Numbered from the stretch's first letter, positions 36,085 through 50,650 are shown. The stretch is DNA of 64,000 bases from Lichenostomus cassidix (GCA_008360975.2 CM039189.1:14326056-14390055); one strand, 5' to 3'. Numbers and translations: made by a program. The notes: a model not told the origin generated them from the sequence alone.

Positions 36085-39000
36085 CCCCTGGATGAAGCTT
36101 GCTACATTTTAAACATTATTCCTCTGCATTTCCTTTAGATATCACATTACTGATTATTGTCTTTAAAATCATATGAACTGATTCCCTCAGTCTCCAGAAA
36201 AAGTATTTTGAAAAAAGTCCCCCATCCCATCTTGTAACACAGAAACATCTCTGATGCATCTGTTGGTAAGAAACAATATGGGAAACAGAGCAACTACTGA
36301 AAGAAATCACTGTCGTTATTTCTGGGGGAAAAAACCCAAAATGTAGTAAAGAAGAAAGAAGCAATTCCAGTTTATGGCTATAAATATAATTTTACTGCAG
36401 TGATGAACAGGAAGTCCCTGTTAGGGAACTGCTTGGTAACTGCAAAGTGATTGGGTTTGAATGTATCTGTGAAAAAGATACTCTGGGTATTTGCTGCAAA
36501 TAGAGGAGTAGCCTGTTAATCCTGACTCCTGTTACAACTTTCTCATTGTTTCTGTGACTAGAATGTTGGCTTTTCCTGCTGACACATTCACAATTGATTT
36601 GCGTAGAAAAAGCGGAAAAAAGTTTTGAAAATTTATTGTAGAATCTTAATGGAAGTATGTTTGTTTCTATTGACGTGAGGGAAGAAGAGATGAATAAGAA
36701 CATTCAGATCATATTTGCTCTGGAGTAACACTTAAATTCTTAATAGAGTTTTGGATGATAAAGTTAAGTTAGGTGGCTCTTGCACAAAATGAGATGAGAA
36801 GAGAGACCTTTTGTTTGACTATAAACTTTAATGAAATTCCGGAATACATTGATAGGCTCTTCAGTGCATCAATAGGGCTGCACTAAAATGCTTGCTGTTT
36901 TCCTTGGGGTATCTTCTGTTACTTGAAAATGTACAGTAAACTAGTCATAACTATATTTTCTCATGAGAATAGTGGTGAACTAAGGCCTGGTTTTTACATT
37001 AACATTATCAGCTCAACTTCTTTTTGCTGCCAAAGAAATTCAGTACAGTTTATAGTGTTGTTTCCAACTGTATTAGTTGTGCTGATTTGTTGGTATGGTG
37101 CATTATAATACCATTAAATCCTTAATAAAATATTAATGTAAATAATTTGTCTATAATACTTAGAAGTCAAGTGGGGCTGATTTGTATAGGCAGAGGCTGC
37201 CTGCTGATTGATGGCATTCATTCCAGTAATGTTTTAAACAACAAATGAGTAATTATGTGTAGACTGCCAGGTATAGAAGGTGATTCTCAGGTAGAAAAAT
37301 TGTAGCTCTTGATATCACTGACTGGGTCTTCTGTAGGACTTTTGGTTCCTATTTCAGGATTGTAGAAAAAAAACTGAAATTGGGAAACGGTTCATAAACT
37401 TCTACATTCCTCTAAATATTAGGATATTAGGAGAAAAAATCTACTTTTGGAGCCTGTAGTTTCAAAATGTGATTTAGGTTACCAAGTTCTTAGAGCAGTA
37501 GTTGTTTGAGGAAGCTTTCAGGGTTATACATCTCCTAAGGCATTGTAGTGAATGTGGAAGCTGATAACAGGAGTTATCTTCCTATCATTAGACCCTGGAA
37601 TATCTTGAATGATAAAATATATAGTTTGAGAGAGCATGTATTTCCAGAACCTCAAACTTCTATAATTTCATTTTATGAAAGTCTGATTAGTTAGTATTGT
37701 ATAATTGGTTGGATAGATGAGATTATGGATTGATGGTTTTTTATTCTAACCAGAAAGAGAAACCTACTGATTGACGATAAAGTGTGGTCAGTATTAGACA
37801 TGTTGTAAAATTTTTATTAAAGCCCTTTATTCAGTTCTTAATTCTGTGAAGTGGAAATGTACAATGGTATGTGAGTGTATTTTTAAAAAATGTATCTAAT
37901 TTTTAGATCGTTTATAAGTTCATGAGTTTATTCAATGCCCTCAAGAAGAAAAATCACAATGTATATGCGATAGAAAAAACAAAGTCTTATTATCAGTCAT
38001 GGAAACTGCAAGATGCAAAGAATTGTTTTCATCTCCAAGAGCACAAAGAAGTGACTGCAGTATTTTTAAAATCAGTTAACATTGAGAATCAAAGAGGAAA
38101 ACCCAAGCAATAATGAACTTAGTCTAACAAAATGGAGGCTTTTAAAGGCCAGCAAACCTACCTCTGCAAAACTAGTTGCTGTCCACTAAATAAGCTGAGG
38201 AATATAGCCAGATTCTTACCTAGCCCCACATCTATTTCTCAGGCTAACTCTACTGACATTTTCCTTTGCAATTTTGGCATGACTTTCACCTATCAAGGAC
38301 TTCTTTCAAGAAGATAAAGCTCTTTGTTTTAAAAAAGTAAATACACTTACTGTCAAAGAGAATGTTCATCTCTAATAGTCATAGGCTCCCTAATTAAAAA
38401 TACCTTAAAAAGTCATTACATAATTAGTACTTGTATTGGAGCAAAGGGAAAACACATATCTTGAGTGGATCTGCCAGAGCTTCCTTTACCTACTCTACTA
38501 AATAATGGCTGATGAAGAGGATCAAAGATCACATGATGCCAGACCTTGCAGAGCTTGCAAGTCTCAAGGGACGCTTACAAAAATATATCAAAGTATGTGA
38601 ATTTGGTTTGTGTGCAGTCATAACTGTGTATTTAATGTAGACTGCTTCTCCATTTTTGCACATGGAAACCACATTGGTGAAACTAAAATACGAGGGCAAA
38701 TTCTCACACAGTTAATGGATAAATGTCTAATTGCAGCATAGAACAGTATCACTGGTATCTTGGGCCTTACTCTCAGGACAAACTACAAGATGTCTAGGTA
38801 AGGTAAGTCTGATAATTTAAATTTACATTTTTGCTGAATAAAATTCGTGCTTGGTGGAAAACCCTTCATGAACAAATATGCAACAATCTTTCTGTGTCTT
38901 TATAAGGATACTGGCAGCTTGGTCCCGTGCTCTGAAAGCCAGCTATCCTTTTTTTCTCAAGGGGCTGAATTACTGCAATTAAGTTTAACTAAGCACAATT

Positions 39001-42000
39001 CTCTAAAACTATAATTAGTTTGGAAAGTGTCACTTCTTGACAGACCTGATGCTGCAGGGACTGGATACTTGCTCACCTTTTTTTTAACCCCAAGTGTATA
39101 ATTTTGTGTAATTTTATATACACCGGAGAAATGAGTAGCGAAAGGTAAACATTTGATGGCTGATTTTTATTTTCCTGGTAGTTGTGTGCCTGTTGTCATT
39201 CTCAAAGGGCACTGGTGACTTAACAGATTTTGGTAAGGTATTGTACTTAATGCAATAATGTAATTGAATTATCTACACTGAGTAGATGATTCATTGCTAT
39301 CTTGACCCTCTGCAGTATGCAAGTTTCAAACCTAACACAGTATGTCCTTTTAATCCAGTTACCTCAGTGTCAAGTGCCCAAGCAGGTAATTTAATGCATA
39401 TTAGACAACTGCGTTAGTAACAAAGTAGGGCATAATGTGATACTGGAGCAAAATAAATCCTATCTAGCTATTTGACAAAACATTCTGGTGAAGAAGTAGA
39501 AAATAAAATGTGCGTTCTGGTGTGCAGCTGAAGTCTCTTCTGAGAATCAAACTTGAATAAGATTTCAGGACGCCTTTCTTGAAATATCAGCTACTCTTTT
39601 GGATCCATCAGGGCTGCAGAAAACTGTGATACTGATACTACAATTAAGGTCTGAGCCTAGGATTTATGCAGTCTGGCTTTAAATTCTGGGCTGGGGGCTG
39701 CGTGTGTGCATGCATGGGCAAATGGCTTCTTTGTGCTATGCTTCCTGTTTATAAAATGTTCATTTATAGCTATGAAAAAACACATAGTCTATTTAATCTT
39801 TATAAGCATATTCACTAATTTTGATTTCTGTTTTCCAGTGCAGAGTAAACACTGGACTAAACTCTAGCAGTAGTAGCTTTATTGTTTATTGTAAAAAGAT
39901 GTAAATATGCAGGAGTTTTTATCAGAATGTTTTACAAACTTTTGACTAAATTAATAGTGTTAGTGGGGAACAGCCAAAAAGTTTTATCTTATCTAATATG
40001 CTGTTTCACAAAATGTAAATCAGGCCATCACGAGTCTTGAAACTTTATGTAGCAGTGTATTAAAGTTAACACTCAAAATGTGAGTGTTCCCACCATTTCA
40101 TCCCACATTAAGCTTCAGATCTATGTGTATTTATTGTCGTAGAAATCTGTGTTAATGTAGTGCCTGACTCCTAATGAATAATTTGCAAAAGAGGTGGACT
40201 GACACTTTCTCAGCATATTGTGTTTGCATCTTAATGAACATTTTCTGCTTGGTCATGATCAAAATAGGAATACATTTACATAATGTTAATCAAGTACTTG
40301 TTCTTAACATTTGGAAAAGGGCAGGACTTTAATTTTTACTGTCTGCATGTCTCTAACACAAATTTAACAACTAGTTTAAACTACATGTTGCTGTCGTGGT
40401 GAAAACTGATGATAACCATGCCTACTACAAGCTCTATATTTAATGTTCTTTTAACATGTTTTATAGCTTGATATTTTATAACTCATTCCTATTGCTAGTT
40501 CTCTAGACATAAATCTTATCTGAACTTCCCCTAATCTTTCTCAGCCTTTTTAATTTAGATGATCACTTTCCATTTTTAGCTATTCACAGAGTCATCATTC
40601 TTTTCTGCTAGTTGGATACCACTTTTTCTTTGGAAGCAGAAAGTAACAGGTGCTTATAAAGACCTTTAAAGATTTTTTACTTGCATCCTAAAGGAAACAG
40701 ATTTTTTTCTTTTTTCTTTTTTTTCCTTTCTCCAATGTTAAAGTAGAAACCTAGTCAGCGTAAAGCTGAGAGAAACAGAGAAATATATAGAGAGGTAGAA
40801 ATAATTATTTTTAGACAAGGTGATGCCAGGTTTCATTTGTTTGCTGCTTCTGTTCCTTGTAGTAGTATTTTGTATAAAAAAAATGTGAAAGGAGGCATAA
40901 GAAATTAATTTGTGACACTCTTAATTGAAAAAGAAAATGTCAGTCATGGGCAACCTGTATTGGCTATGTAATTTTGGTGGAGTTTTTTAATGGTGTTTGG
41001 GTTTTTTGTGGTTTTGTTGGGTTTTTTTCCTTCATATTCCAAGAGTTTCATGTATTTCATTGTTTTATTAATTGACAACCAGTAAGTTAGCATTCATCTT
41101 TCTGGAATCAGGAGAAGATTTTGAGGTACAAGAAATAGAATGGAAAAGTGAGAAAGATGAGACTATAGGTAGTAAGACTATAGAAGTAAGACTAAAAAAA
41201 AAACCACCCTAAAGCATCATTTTGCTGCTTTGCTACTTTGCTTTATTCAGCACTGTTTGTTTGAGAAAGGTACTGTGCTTCACGCACATGCTCCAGAAAC
41301 TGCTAACATGTGCTCAGTAGCCAGCAGAGCAAGACTACAGGGAGTTTGTATGCTTTCTGGCATATTGTAAAAATTGAATTATGAGGGCTTGTGTTGTTAA
41401 TGCTTCTGTGATAGCGTCTTTCAACTCTCAGCACTAATTGTGCCCATAATGGTACTGCTGGGCATGCATTGAAATTTCAGTGCCATTCCTGTGGACTTAG
41501 AATCAGGGCTCAGTTAATGCAGTACTCTTAAGTGTCTCCTAGTGTTCAATTGTCATAAAAATCATATGCAGAGTGTATGAAGCAATTCTGTCCCTGATCT
41601 TCATTCATACAGGTAGAAATCAGTTTTCTGTCAGCCTCTCACTGAGATAAGCCATCCTTTATTAGTGTTAAAACACAGGCCATCAGACTGCACTCTTTTT
41701 ACCCTTTATTCTGCAGTAACCTTGCACTATTTGTTTGCTTTTGGATAAATAGTATGTTTGTATGTACAGGTGTAGGACAACAGCAGCAAAAAAAAGAAAA
41801 AAAGGAACTGATACTGATAATAGCAAAACAGTGATAACTTGCTTTCTTTTTATAGTATTCATCTATATATGGTGACTTTATTCCTGTGAATTGTTTGGTT
41901 AAAGCCTATGAATTTACTGAGAAAATACCAATTTTTCTTTCAATTGCTTTTATGCAAAACAAATAGTGGTCTGACTTTTACTATCCCAACCTTTTCTTCT

Positions 42001-43713
42001 TAGTTGAAATGACTATGACATTTCAATAGTATCAGACAATTTAGGCAAAATGCCTTTTTCCCAGAATCTCTAGCATTGCTTTCCAGGTGAAGCAAAAATC
42101 GTAAGAGGATCAAACTGAGATTAATTTTTTGTCCCTGGGAGGTGAATTTTGCTGTATTTTGGTACAGCCATTGAAAATGTGCATCAGTCTTTGGTTTCCT
42201 TCAGCTCTTTGCTGTGTCTTCATTGAAAACTGTGTCACTTGTTTGTGGTTTACCATGGCTTAAGCCACTGATGGAGGTTAGTTTGTGGCAACAGACTAAG
42301 ATGGGAGGTAGGGCTGAGGAGAAGCAGACACATGGCCCATTCCTTATTCCTGTTAAGGAATGGTACTTTCCAGGCTCTGCTTTGTAAGAAGAGCTCTACC
42401 TGAGTGTCCGCACCTGAGCTCTTCTGTAAAATAATTGAGAGGCCAAAGGAGTTGACAAATGTTGCACTGGCATCTGGAATTTTAGGAAAGCTAAACATAA
42501 GCAGGAGACATCTGTTATCACCTCTACTATAAATACTTCGATAGAAGCAGACACTCTGGTAGTAAAGCACAAGTTTAATGACCAGCCTCAAAAAGACAAT
42601 TACTGGGTTTGATTTTACAGAGAGTCTGACTGGTGTACAATGTGTTCATTTTAGCTGAAGTTGTATAATGAGAATATGGTGCTGTGTTTTGTTTTGAGAA
42701 AGAACTGCAGTGTTTTAATTGTCCAGATTGTTTCTGAAAGGACATGAATTAACAGTTCACTGTTAATGAACTGTTGTGAACCTTTGCATTCATTCAGTGC
42801 TGGGAAGAGTGTTGCAAGCTGATATGTAATAGCTGCTTCCAAAGTAGATATTGACAATGGGGTATCCTTGTGCGAGACAGAAGAGTGATTGAGTATTTTC
42901 ACTTTGAAATCAGAATTCTAGTGTCTAACACATTCTTTCAATTATACATGAGCATATTTAATTTTTTTTACTGGCAAAATTTTTTCGACTCAAAGGAAGT
43001 TCTGATTTTGGTGCCATTCAATATTCTGCTGGGTCTTTGCACTTCAAGGATGGAGAAATTGATCCCTTAGGATAAGTTTCATTTGCATAAGTATGCTATA
43101 TCTGTGTTGCATAATTATAGACCACCAGTACAAGCAGCAGAATATTACATGTCTGGAACTTGAAAAAATCTTTTAATTTGACATTTTTGTATTTTTTGTC
43201 AGTCAAGGGTTGGTTTCATTTTACAAAATAGTTAAATAGGGAAATGATGATTGAAGTAGAAGCTGTTTTAAGCACCTAGTCTGTGTATTAGTCGTTTGCA
43301 TGTTGCTGTATCAATGTTTATTTCTGTAAAAGAATTTTTCATTATCATTTTGTTTTTCTTTCTCTTCTTTAGCAAAATATAGGTGTAAAAATGCATATTA
43401 CTAACTTGGATTGAGAGATAAATCTCTAAGAATATAGCATGGAGCAGAAATCAAACACAACTGAAAAAACCCAAATACCTTCATTTGCCACAGTGTAGTG
43501 ATTATCAGATCTTCATGTATGTAAGAGAGTTTAAGTATAAACACTTCCAAGTGATTTCTGTTTTTCTCGTGTTCAGAACTTCTTTAGGGAGAAGGTGAGA
43601 GATCTTTTCAGGAAGTATATATGTATTACCAAAGCTAAGTATCTCACGAAACATTGTCATGATTATAGAGAAAAGGGCTTGATTTTCTAGCACTGTTTAA
43701 TTCATACCACCCA

Positions 43714-44417
43714 TGTCATGGCATGGGTGTGGTGTCAGCAGGAGGCAGCTGACAGCAGAAAGGTCAGACTCAAGGGAGAGGTGTGCAGGCATTGGGTCAT
43801 CCTGGCAGACCAAGTCCCCCTCTGCAACTGCAGGCTCCTTTTCCTGTTCCTCTGAATCTCAGGTTTTGTGGTTTGGTGCTGAAAGACAGCGCCAGCGAGC
43901 CCAAGATGTGGCTCATGGAAAAAGAAAAAGTAGAGAATGTAATAGAGCCCAGCTGAGCCCCATGGAGCCAAAGCTGCAGCTGCTGGAGCCACAGCCAGAA
44001 CTCCAAATGTTCCAGTCCTGCTACCACAAAGTCAGGCCCAGAAGATGTGGCATCTGACCTGTTTCAGAGCCCTGTCAAGTCCCACCAGGTTCTGCCTTGT
44101 CCCTGTTTTCCCGCTGCTTTGGGGCTGGGGAGTGTTAAGCTGTGAGGCTCCCTGACACACTGCCTTTGTTTTCCCATGTACCATGGGCCCAGCATGGGGC
44201 CAATCACCATTTTGCCTTTGGGAAACCACACTGGGCACTGTCTGCAGGAAGCATTTTTGTTTGTTCTGTGGTGAATCCCCTTTTGGGGGTAAAACACTCT
44301 TTTGTACATTTTTATTCATATTGTTGTGGTTGTGGTGATTTTTCAGTAAATTGTGATTCCATCTTATAATCTCTGCCAGTGTTTCCTCCACCATCAGGAG
44401 GTAGAGGAAAGGGGACA
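43714..44417 (+). mobile_element. Candidate LTR-like insertion, GC-richer than surroundings
   Basis: A 700-bp block with clearly higher GC than the flanking intron. It has TGTC near the left (43714) and GACA near the right end (44414-44417). It contains a stretch near 44345-44393 (AGTAAATTGTGATTCC, then ATCTCTGCCAGTGTTTCCTC) that resembles the R/U5 end of avian endogenous retrovirus LTRs, with AGTAAA as a variant poly(A) signal. No target-site duplication fits these borders. An alternative border is set by CAGGAGG, present at about 43738-43744 and 44394-44400. Open frames on both strands (for example 43713-44057 plus and 44032-44394 minus) have no recognisable domains. It could instead be another kind of retroelement or a GC-rich unique element. 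Confidence 0.4.
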
Positions 44418-47400
44418 GCTTGAATGGGTTTAATTTTCCTGCTGGGTTTTAAACCAGAATAAAAATTAACTAAATAAGTTGAGGTAGCAAATTTTGTCTA
44501 AGGGATAGAATTTGTGAAATGCAAAGTAGAACAAAACTCTTTTAATGGAAATAAAAGTAGAATTTGTGTTTATTTTCTGTGGGTGTGATTGACCTGGGGG
44601 AACTGTCTTTCAATTGCCATTATCTTAATCTGGGAACTGCTTCTGCATCAATTGATAAATGTGGATTTTCTTGGATCAGAATAATAGCATTTCTATCCCT
44701 AAGTATTTAGCTTTATTCCTGTTGCTTTATTTGTAGTTGTTAACAGAAACTAGGCAACAGCAATTTGTATGTGGGCATGTTAACATTTGGGTATGTTTAA
44801 GACAGCGGAGTAGGAGCTTCAGAGGGTTTAGGAAGCACTGGGGAGATTTGACACTGGCAGCTGAACAGCTGAAGGCTTGGTGCTTAAAATGACACCAGTG
44901 AGAGGTGACAAGGTGTGTTTGAAAAGACACTGATAGCTATGAACAGAACACAAATAGGGCCATTGTAGCTGAAAACTCACAATTGTGAACTTTATGACAA
45001 AGTACTTAGCATAGTCATGTACTGATCAGCAATTTTTTGTGTCAGTGGCAGGGAGTTACTTTGCGTGAGGTTTTTTTGTTTGGGATTTGTTTTCGGGTGT
45101 CCAATTGAATACTAGGCCTTTTTCCCCTAAAAGAAGTAAGTGCTCTGTCTTCTCAGTGGCAGAGCTTTGAGATGAAAGGAGTTGGATGATGTATTCCTCC
45201 CCTGTAGTTTATGGGTCTGCAATCAAAAAGTTGTTTACTGTTATTTGTGTCTGCCAGCACAAATACCAAGTGTATTGAAAGATCCTCTGGTGAACTCACT
45301 TGGATGTATTGCTGCATGTTAGTAAACTTTCTCTGAATAGACCAGTGGCTCTGTGTTCTTGGTTCCTTCTTCATTCTCTAATAAATGGGCAAAGAAGTAT
45401 CTTGTTTAATTTTATAATAATAGATCTGTTCTGTAGAGCAGAAGTTTGTGCTTGGAGGGAGTTTAAGGGGAGCTGAAGTGATGTCCCTAGTGTTCTCAGC
45501 CTGTTCACGAGCCTTTTGTATGTCATGTTATATTACCTCTGAGCTGGAAGATACTAAAACAAAATCCATTAAGACAAGACCTAATGTTATCTCAACTGCC
45601 TTACATATAAAAAGATAGATAAAGACTATCATTCTTCTGATAGGGAAAGCCAAATGTCCCTTCCCCCTCAAATTCCTGCGGCTTTATAAACAAATATTTA
45701 TTTTTATTTTTTGATAAAGCAGCCATAGAAAAATGGCTGAGGCAGTAGATTGCATAAGCATAATGGTTGGAAGATGGGATCCTCAGGCTGCTCACTGCTT
45801 CCTGGCCTCAGAGTCTTCCCATTCAAGTCTTTTAAAAGCTACCTAAAAAAACTTTAAAAGCTTTTCAAACTGCTGGTTTGGTGGTTTTTTTTGTTTGGTA
45901 CTAGCACTACTTCTTTACCTCCAGTACACCTAGTTAACCATCAAGAGTGCCTGGTGTTCTTTCATTGTACTATATGGGGGTATATTTTTCTACTCATTAA
46001 GGTGTTTTCCCACCTTTTTTAGTATTTTTTATGGCTATTTTTATTTTAACTTCTCTTTCTAGAACTATGGTTGTGTTTTAATGGTGGTTTTCAGTAAACC
46101 CTCTGACTCCTCTCCAGTTTGGGTTAACAGGCAACTTCTTATTCAGCTGCATAATGTAAAATAAAACGAGAGCACTGTTAATTATGAATGACTAGGCTTA
46201 TTAGCTCTGTCCAGACATATATTGCAGAATTCTGATGCCCTTCCCAAGGGTTAGTTTGAGATAGCTGTGAGCTGCCAGGTTTACTTCATGTAGACTATTC
46301 CCAGCTCTCACCAAAATAACACAAACTTCCTGAACTTTTATGCAGCTGTATGTGAACTTATGTACAAATAAGAAATTCTGCATTCAGTGTTGGCTCTTTA
46401 GTGGAGTGTGGAATAATGCACCATACTCTAATTAATAGTCAACTTATATGTTGTTTTTTTCTTTTCCTTCCTCCCCATGTTTAATGAACTTTGACCTCCT
46501 GAATTTACCACATGAATTGGGGAATTAAGTATGTTGTGTTGGTTGTGCCTGAAGCCCTAACTGTTGTTAGCTTGGAGTAATTAATAGTAAGACCCTCCAT
46601 TACTTAAATCCTTTTGGAATTAATCAGTGATCTTGAAGATTGGTTTGTCTTTAAGACTATTGAAACAGAAGGAAGTCTGTATGTTCCTTTGCTTGTTTTG
46701 TGTTTGTGCAGAAAAGTAAAGGAAATCAAAGAAGCTGAATATATGGAGGAATAACATTACAAGCTTTCATTGTTGAGTCCAGAAAAAAAAATAGCAAATT
46801 CAGTCTATCTGCAGACTAAAAATTTATGCTACTATTGACTTTGATGCAAAAGGAAACATTCATGCAGTGTTCTGAAGTTTTGATAAAATACTGTTTGGAG
46901 ATTTGTTAGTTTTCAGGTACCTTAAGTTATCAATTTATCCATTGTGAAATACATGACCCAGATGTACCTTATCTCCCATAGGCCCCATTCCTCTTGGATT
47001 GCATATTCAGCAATTGATGATCTCTGTATTGTGTTCTAATAGCCTTAATATTTACTTTTCTTTTTAAGTCCTGTCAGTGAAGCAGAAGGTTCTGATTAAG
47101 TGTAATCCAAGACAATACTGTATTTCAAAATAGTTGTATTGACTGCAACAGCTGATACTACTTTCCCCTTAAACAAAGGGAGCAGTTTATTTTCATACTA
47201 ATTTGATATTATATACCTTAATCTTTGCAACTTGAGTATCTTTCATATCTAAATGATATAAACAATGTGTTTACTGTTCTAGCCAAGACAGCTCATTACA
47301 GTTTATAATGGGAAAGTTTAATACATTTTTGGCCTGTGATACAATAATCAGTTCTGACAAACGTGTGAAGCTTTGTAGTGCATCAATGGCTTCCACTGAT

Positions 47401-48432
47401 TTTTCAGCCAAAAGTAAGAATTCAAGCCTGAGAAGTCTTAATTTTTAACTGTAACTGAAATGTGTGTGTTCTTTGGTGGGTAGTTTATTGGTTTTGATCC
47501 TATATTGTCTGCCTAAGGATAAAAACATAAGCATAAATAAGACTATCTTGTATGTAAGGGACATGAAAAAATACGGATTAAAAATAGGTTGTTGTGTCAT
47601 AGGCATTACATGGATGCCTCTGTTTTTTTCAGTGATTTGATGTTGGCTAATGGAAAATGTTAAGCATATTTCCTTCTTTTCTTTTTATATAAGTTTCTGA
47701 CAGGAAATCTGTAGCTAAATATCAGTTTATGATTTCCATCTGTTCATGTATAATAGTGTCTTATAATGCAGTCCAGATTGCTGCCCAATGAAATGTCCTA
47801 TAGTAGGAGACAGGCTTTCAAGTGATTGTTGTACATACTAATTATTTTTTTTTATGAGTACTTCATTTAATTTTGAAGACACGTAACTCATTTTAAAGAC
47901 AGCTTCCTTGATGCAAAAATTCCCACTAATTAGCAAATATAGCGTCTCATCTTTCTAGTGACAGTATTTTTTAAAATAAAGATTTGCATAGTTTTACTAC
48001 TATGGTAAAATAAGAAAATAAAATGCATCCTTAGATTCAGGCAGGCAACAGAAACAGAAAAATTGCTGAAATGTTTCTTAATCGCAAACTTTTGTGATCT
48101 CTGTGGTGTGTTTCTCAGCTAGTGAGGACTGAAGATTAAAGAGCATTTACTATTACAAATATAATTTTAATTCTGAGAACTCGGGCGACTTCCTCAAGTA
48201 TTTAGACTAATTGGCAAAACTGTTAAAACTAGCTTTTGAAAGATGTGTGTCAGCATATGTTTTACAGTGAGGATTTCCATCCTTCCCAGCTGGGAAGAAG
48301 GATTTGGTAATGGGAACCAGGTGTATCTGTATGGTGAAAAAACAAGATGGCAAATAAAAACACCTTACCTGTGTTATTCATGCTCTTCATCACGTCAGTC
48401 TTCATTTTTGCACAACTGACTGTAAATCATAA
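44418..48432 (+). other. HS2ST1: Intronic unique sequence
   Basis: About 4 kb of AT-rich sequence with no gene or repeat family recognised; only short T/G runs (for example 45066-45095 and 45880-45899). Confidence 0.55.
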
Positions 48433-48492
48433 CAGAGGAGTTGGACTAGATGACCTTTCAAGGCCCCTTCTGACCCAGACTATTCTGTGATA
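48433..48492 (+). mobile_element. CR1 LINE 3' end, very short
   Basis: About 60 bp matching the last part of CR1: GGAGTTGGACTAGATGACCT, then AAGGCCCCTTCTGACCCAGA and the tail TATTCTGTGAT. Extreme 5' truncation. Confidence 0.88.
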
Positions 48493-50650
48493 AATGGTAA
48501 ATTGTTGTTGCTTTTCTTTATAAACTTTGCAATCAAGTTACCTTTAAATACCTGTACTGCCTGAGAGTTTCCTGCTTTCACATGTAATGACAATCTGAAT
48601 AATAAAATCAACATGACAAATAATTTTAATATTTTTCAGTTTGGGACTAATTTGACAACTGTGTTGTGCGTTAAATGAGCCGGGATGCTGTCTGTGACTT
48701 CCAAATTGGGCTAAAAGTGCCTCTGAGAGCCAGAACTGTGCTCCCCCTAGTGAGATTTAGCTTTGTAATAGCCTAAATAATTATTATCAAGAGCTCTTAC
48801 CTCCTGAAAAAAATGTGTTTCATATCCATGGTGAATTTCCTTTCACCAAGACAGTTTGTTGCAGTTGTTTTAGTGATGTGAATGTGAATTTCTGTGGGTT
48901 TTGCAGATCAGTTGTTATCAATTCAGAAATGTTCTCCATGGTAAAGCTAATTTCCTGTGGGTTGTTTCCTGTGGCCGTGTGCCTTGCACAGGGTGACCCT
49001 TCACAGAGGAGCTGGGAGTACTTTGTCTCAAGTTCAGAAGTTGGAGCTAGTCATGTTTGTAGTCATGAGGGAGTGTGGCTCTGTCGTTTTGGAAAATGAA
49101 AGCCATTGGATTCAACTGCTTTTTTGATGAATGTACTGGATGATTTCGTATCTGGACTGAAAGCAGGGATTGTTCTCAAATGCTTATATCCACAACAGAT
49201 GTGCAGAGACAGCCAGTCTGACTCCCACGGCTCAGTTGGCCAGACAGCGCCATTAAACTTGTGTCAATTACCCCACTGCAGTCACAGCACAGCGCTCGGC
49301 AGCTTCCCTCTGATGGCAGGAGACGTCTGTCGTGTTCTGATGCACAGTCATCTTTTCCTCCTTGGAGAGAAGCAGCGTGAAACTCTTGCTTCTAAGGTGT
49401 TGAGGGCCATGGTTTAAAAACAAAACCTCACGATACCTAAACCAACTCTTTTTCCCCTTCTGAGCAGCTGGAAGGCACAAAAACAGAACAGAGCTGTGGC
49501 AGCTCAGTGTTTATTGTTCAACGGGAAATGTTGTATTTTGAAATAAACCTTACTCTGTACAATTGTAAATACAGTTTTTAGAAGTCAGTGTATGACAGAA
49601 ATTGTAACTCAGCTGAAGAACAGGTTAAAATAATTCATGGGGCATAGAAAATTACTGAAGTTCCGGATGCTTTTTAAGTGCCACATACTTTTTAAGTGTA
49701 AAGTCAAGTGAAATTTCTACTACTTGTATTTGCAGTCTTGTGACATTGGCTACAGGGAAGGGCCTTTTCCATAGCCTGTGGAAGAAATGGCTACTACTGT
49801 AACCAAATTATCATTGGCATAATTTGTCCACATTTGGGAACACAGAGGGGAGGCCACTTGGACAAAATAAGCTCTTTTAAATTTACATAGTTTTACTGAA
49901 AAAAAAAGCTATACATAATTTCTGAAGTACATCCCTGTATCTTGCTTGAGAGTTCTCTTATCTCAGTTGGCCGGAGGCTAGTAGTGTACAGAGATGTGAA
50001 GTCTTGATCTACAACAATTTTGATGAAGAATTTCCTTTTGATGAAGAGTGACCCATTTTCTCATTGATAGTGTGATGTATGAAACATAGTGAGAATTTTT
50101 ACTCTAAGTCAGTTTTACTCCTGCATATTGATGTCAGCCCATGATATCCTTGCCTTCCTGAGAAGATAAGTTGGTATGAACTAGGTGTCAAAAGAGGTGT
50201 GAAAATATTTTGAGGTGGTTGCTCAGAAACTAAGAGAAGTTACGTTTATCTAGGAATGTGAAAGTAATAAGACTTCAGAAATTATTTTAATATGAGCAAG
50301 GGAGGTTGGTGTTTACAACTTACATACAGCCCTAGTATTTCTGCCTTTTTAAGGATAAACTGTGATTGGAAAAGAAGATAAAAATGATGAGGTGGATCTA
50401 GAACAGTAACTGAGGAGTTGATGGATGAGAGTATGCACATTTTCAATGTTTACTCATCACAGAGCTTCCTTTGCACCACATGATACTATAAAGGACTATT
50501 GCCTCTTGACTTTTCCTCTGTCTTTTCTGTCCAAACTTGAGTATGTATAGTTCCTACCATAATATGATGTCTTCCAAGCACTGTTGTCACCTGGCTAGTT
50601 CCTTCTTTAACCACTGCCACTAAATTTGCTGAGTATCATGAGTCAGAGTT

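Larger units (their letters stand above)
31061..43713 (+). other. HS2ST1: Intronic unique sequence
   Basis: About 12.6 kb without a recognised gene. It contains small simple repeats (listed), a short 14-15-bp tandem repeat at 41161-41194 (GACTATAG... units), and a patch at about 37920-38560 that is richer in A and C than the surrounding sequence. Open frames are below 115 codons and unrelated to known proteins. Confidence 0.5.

Noticed and set aside
43713..44394. Open frames of 114 and 120 codons on opposite strands, considered as a retroviral or novel gene.
   Set aside because: No recognisable domain or conserved motif; the higher GC of the insertion explains the missing stops.
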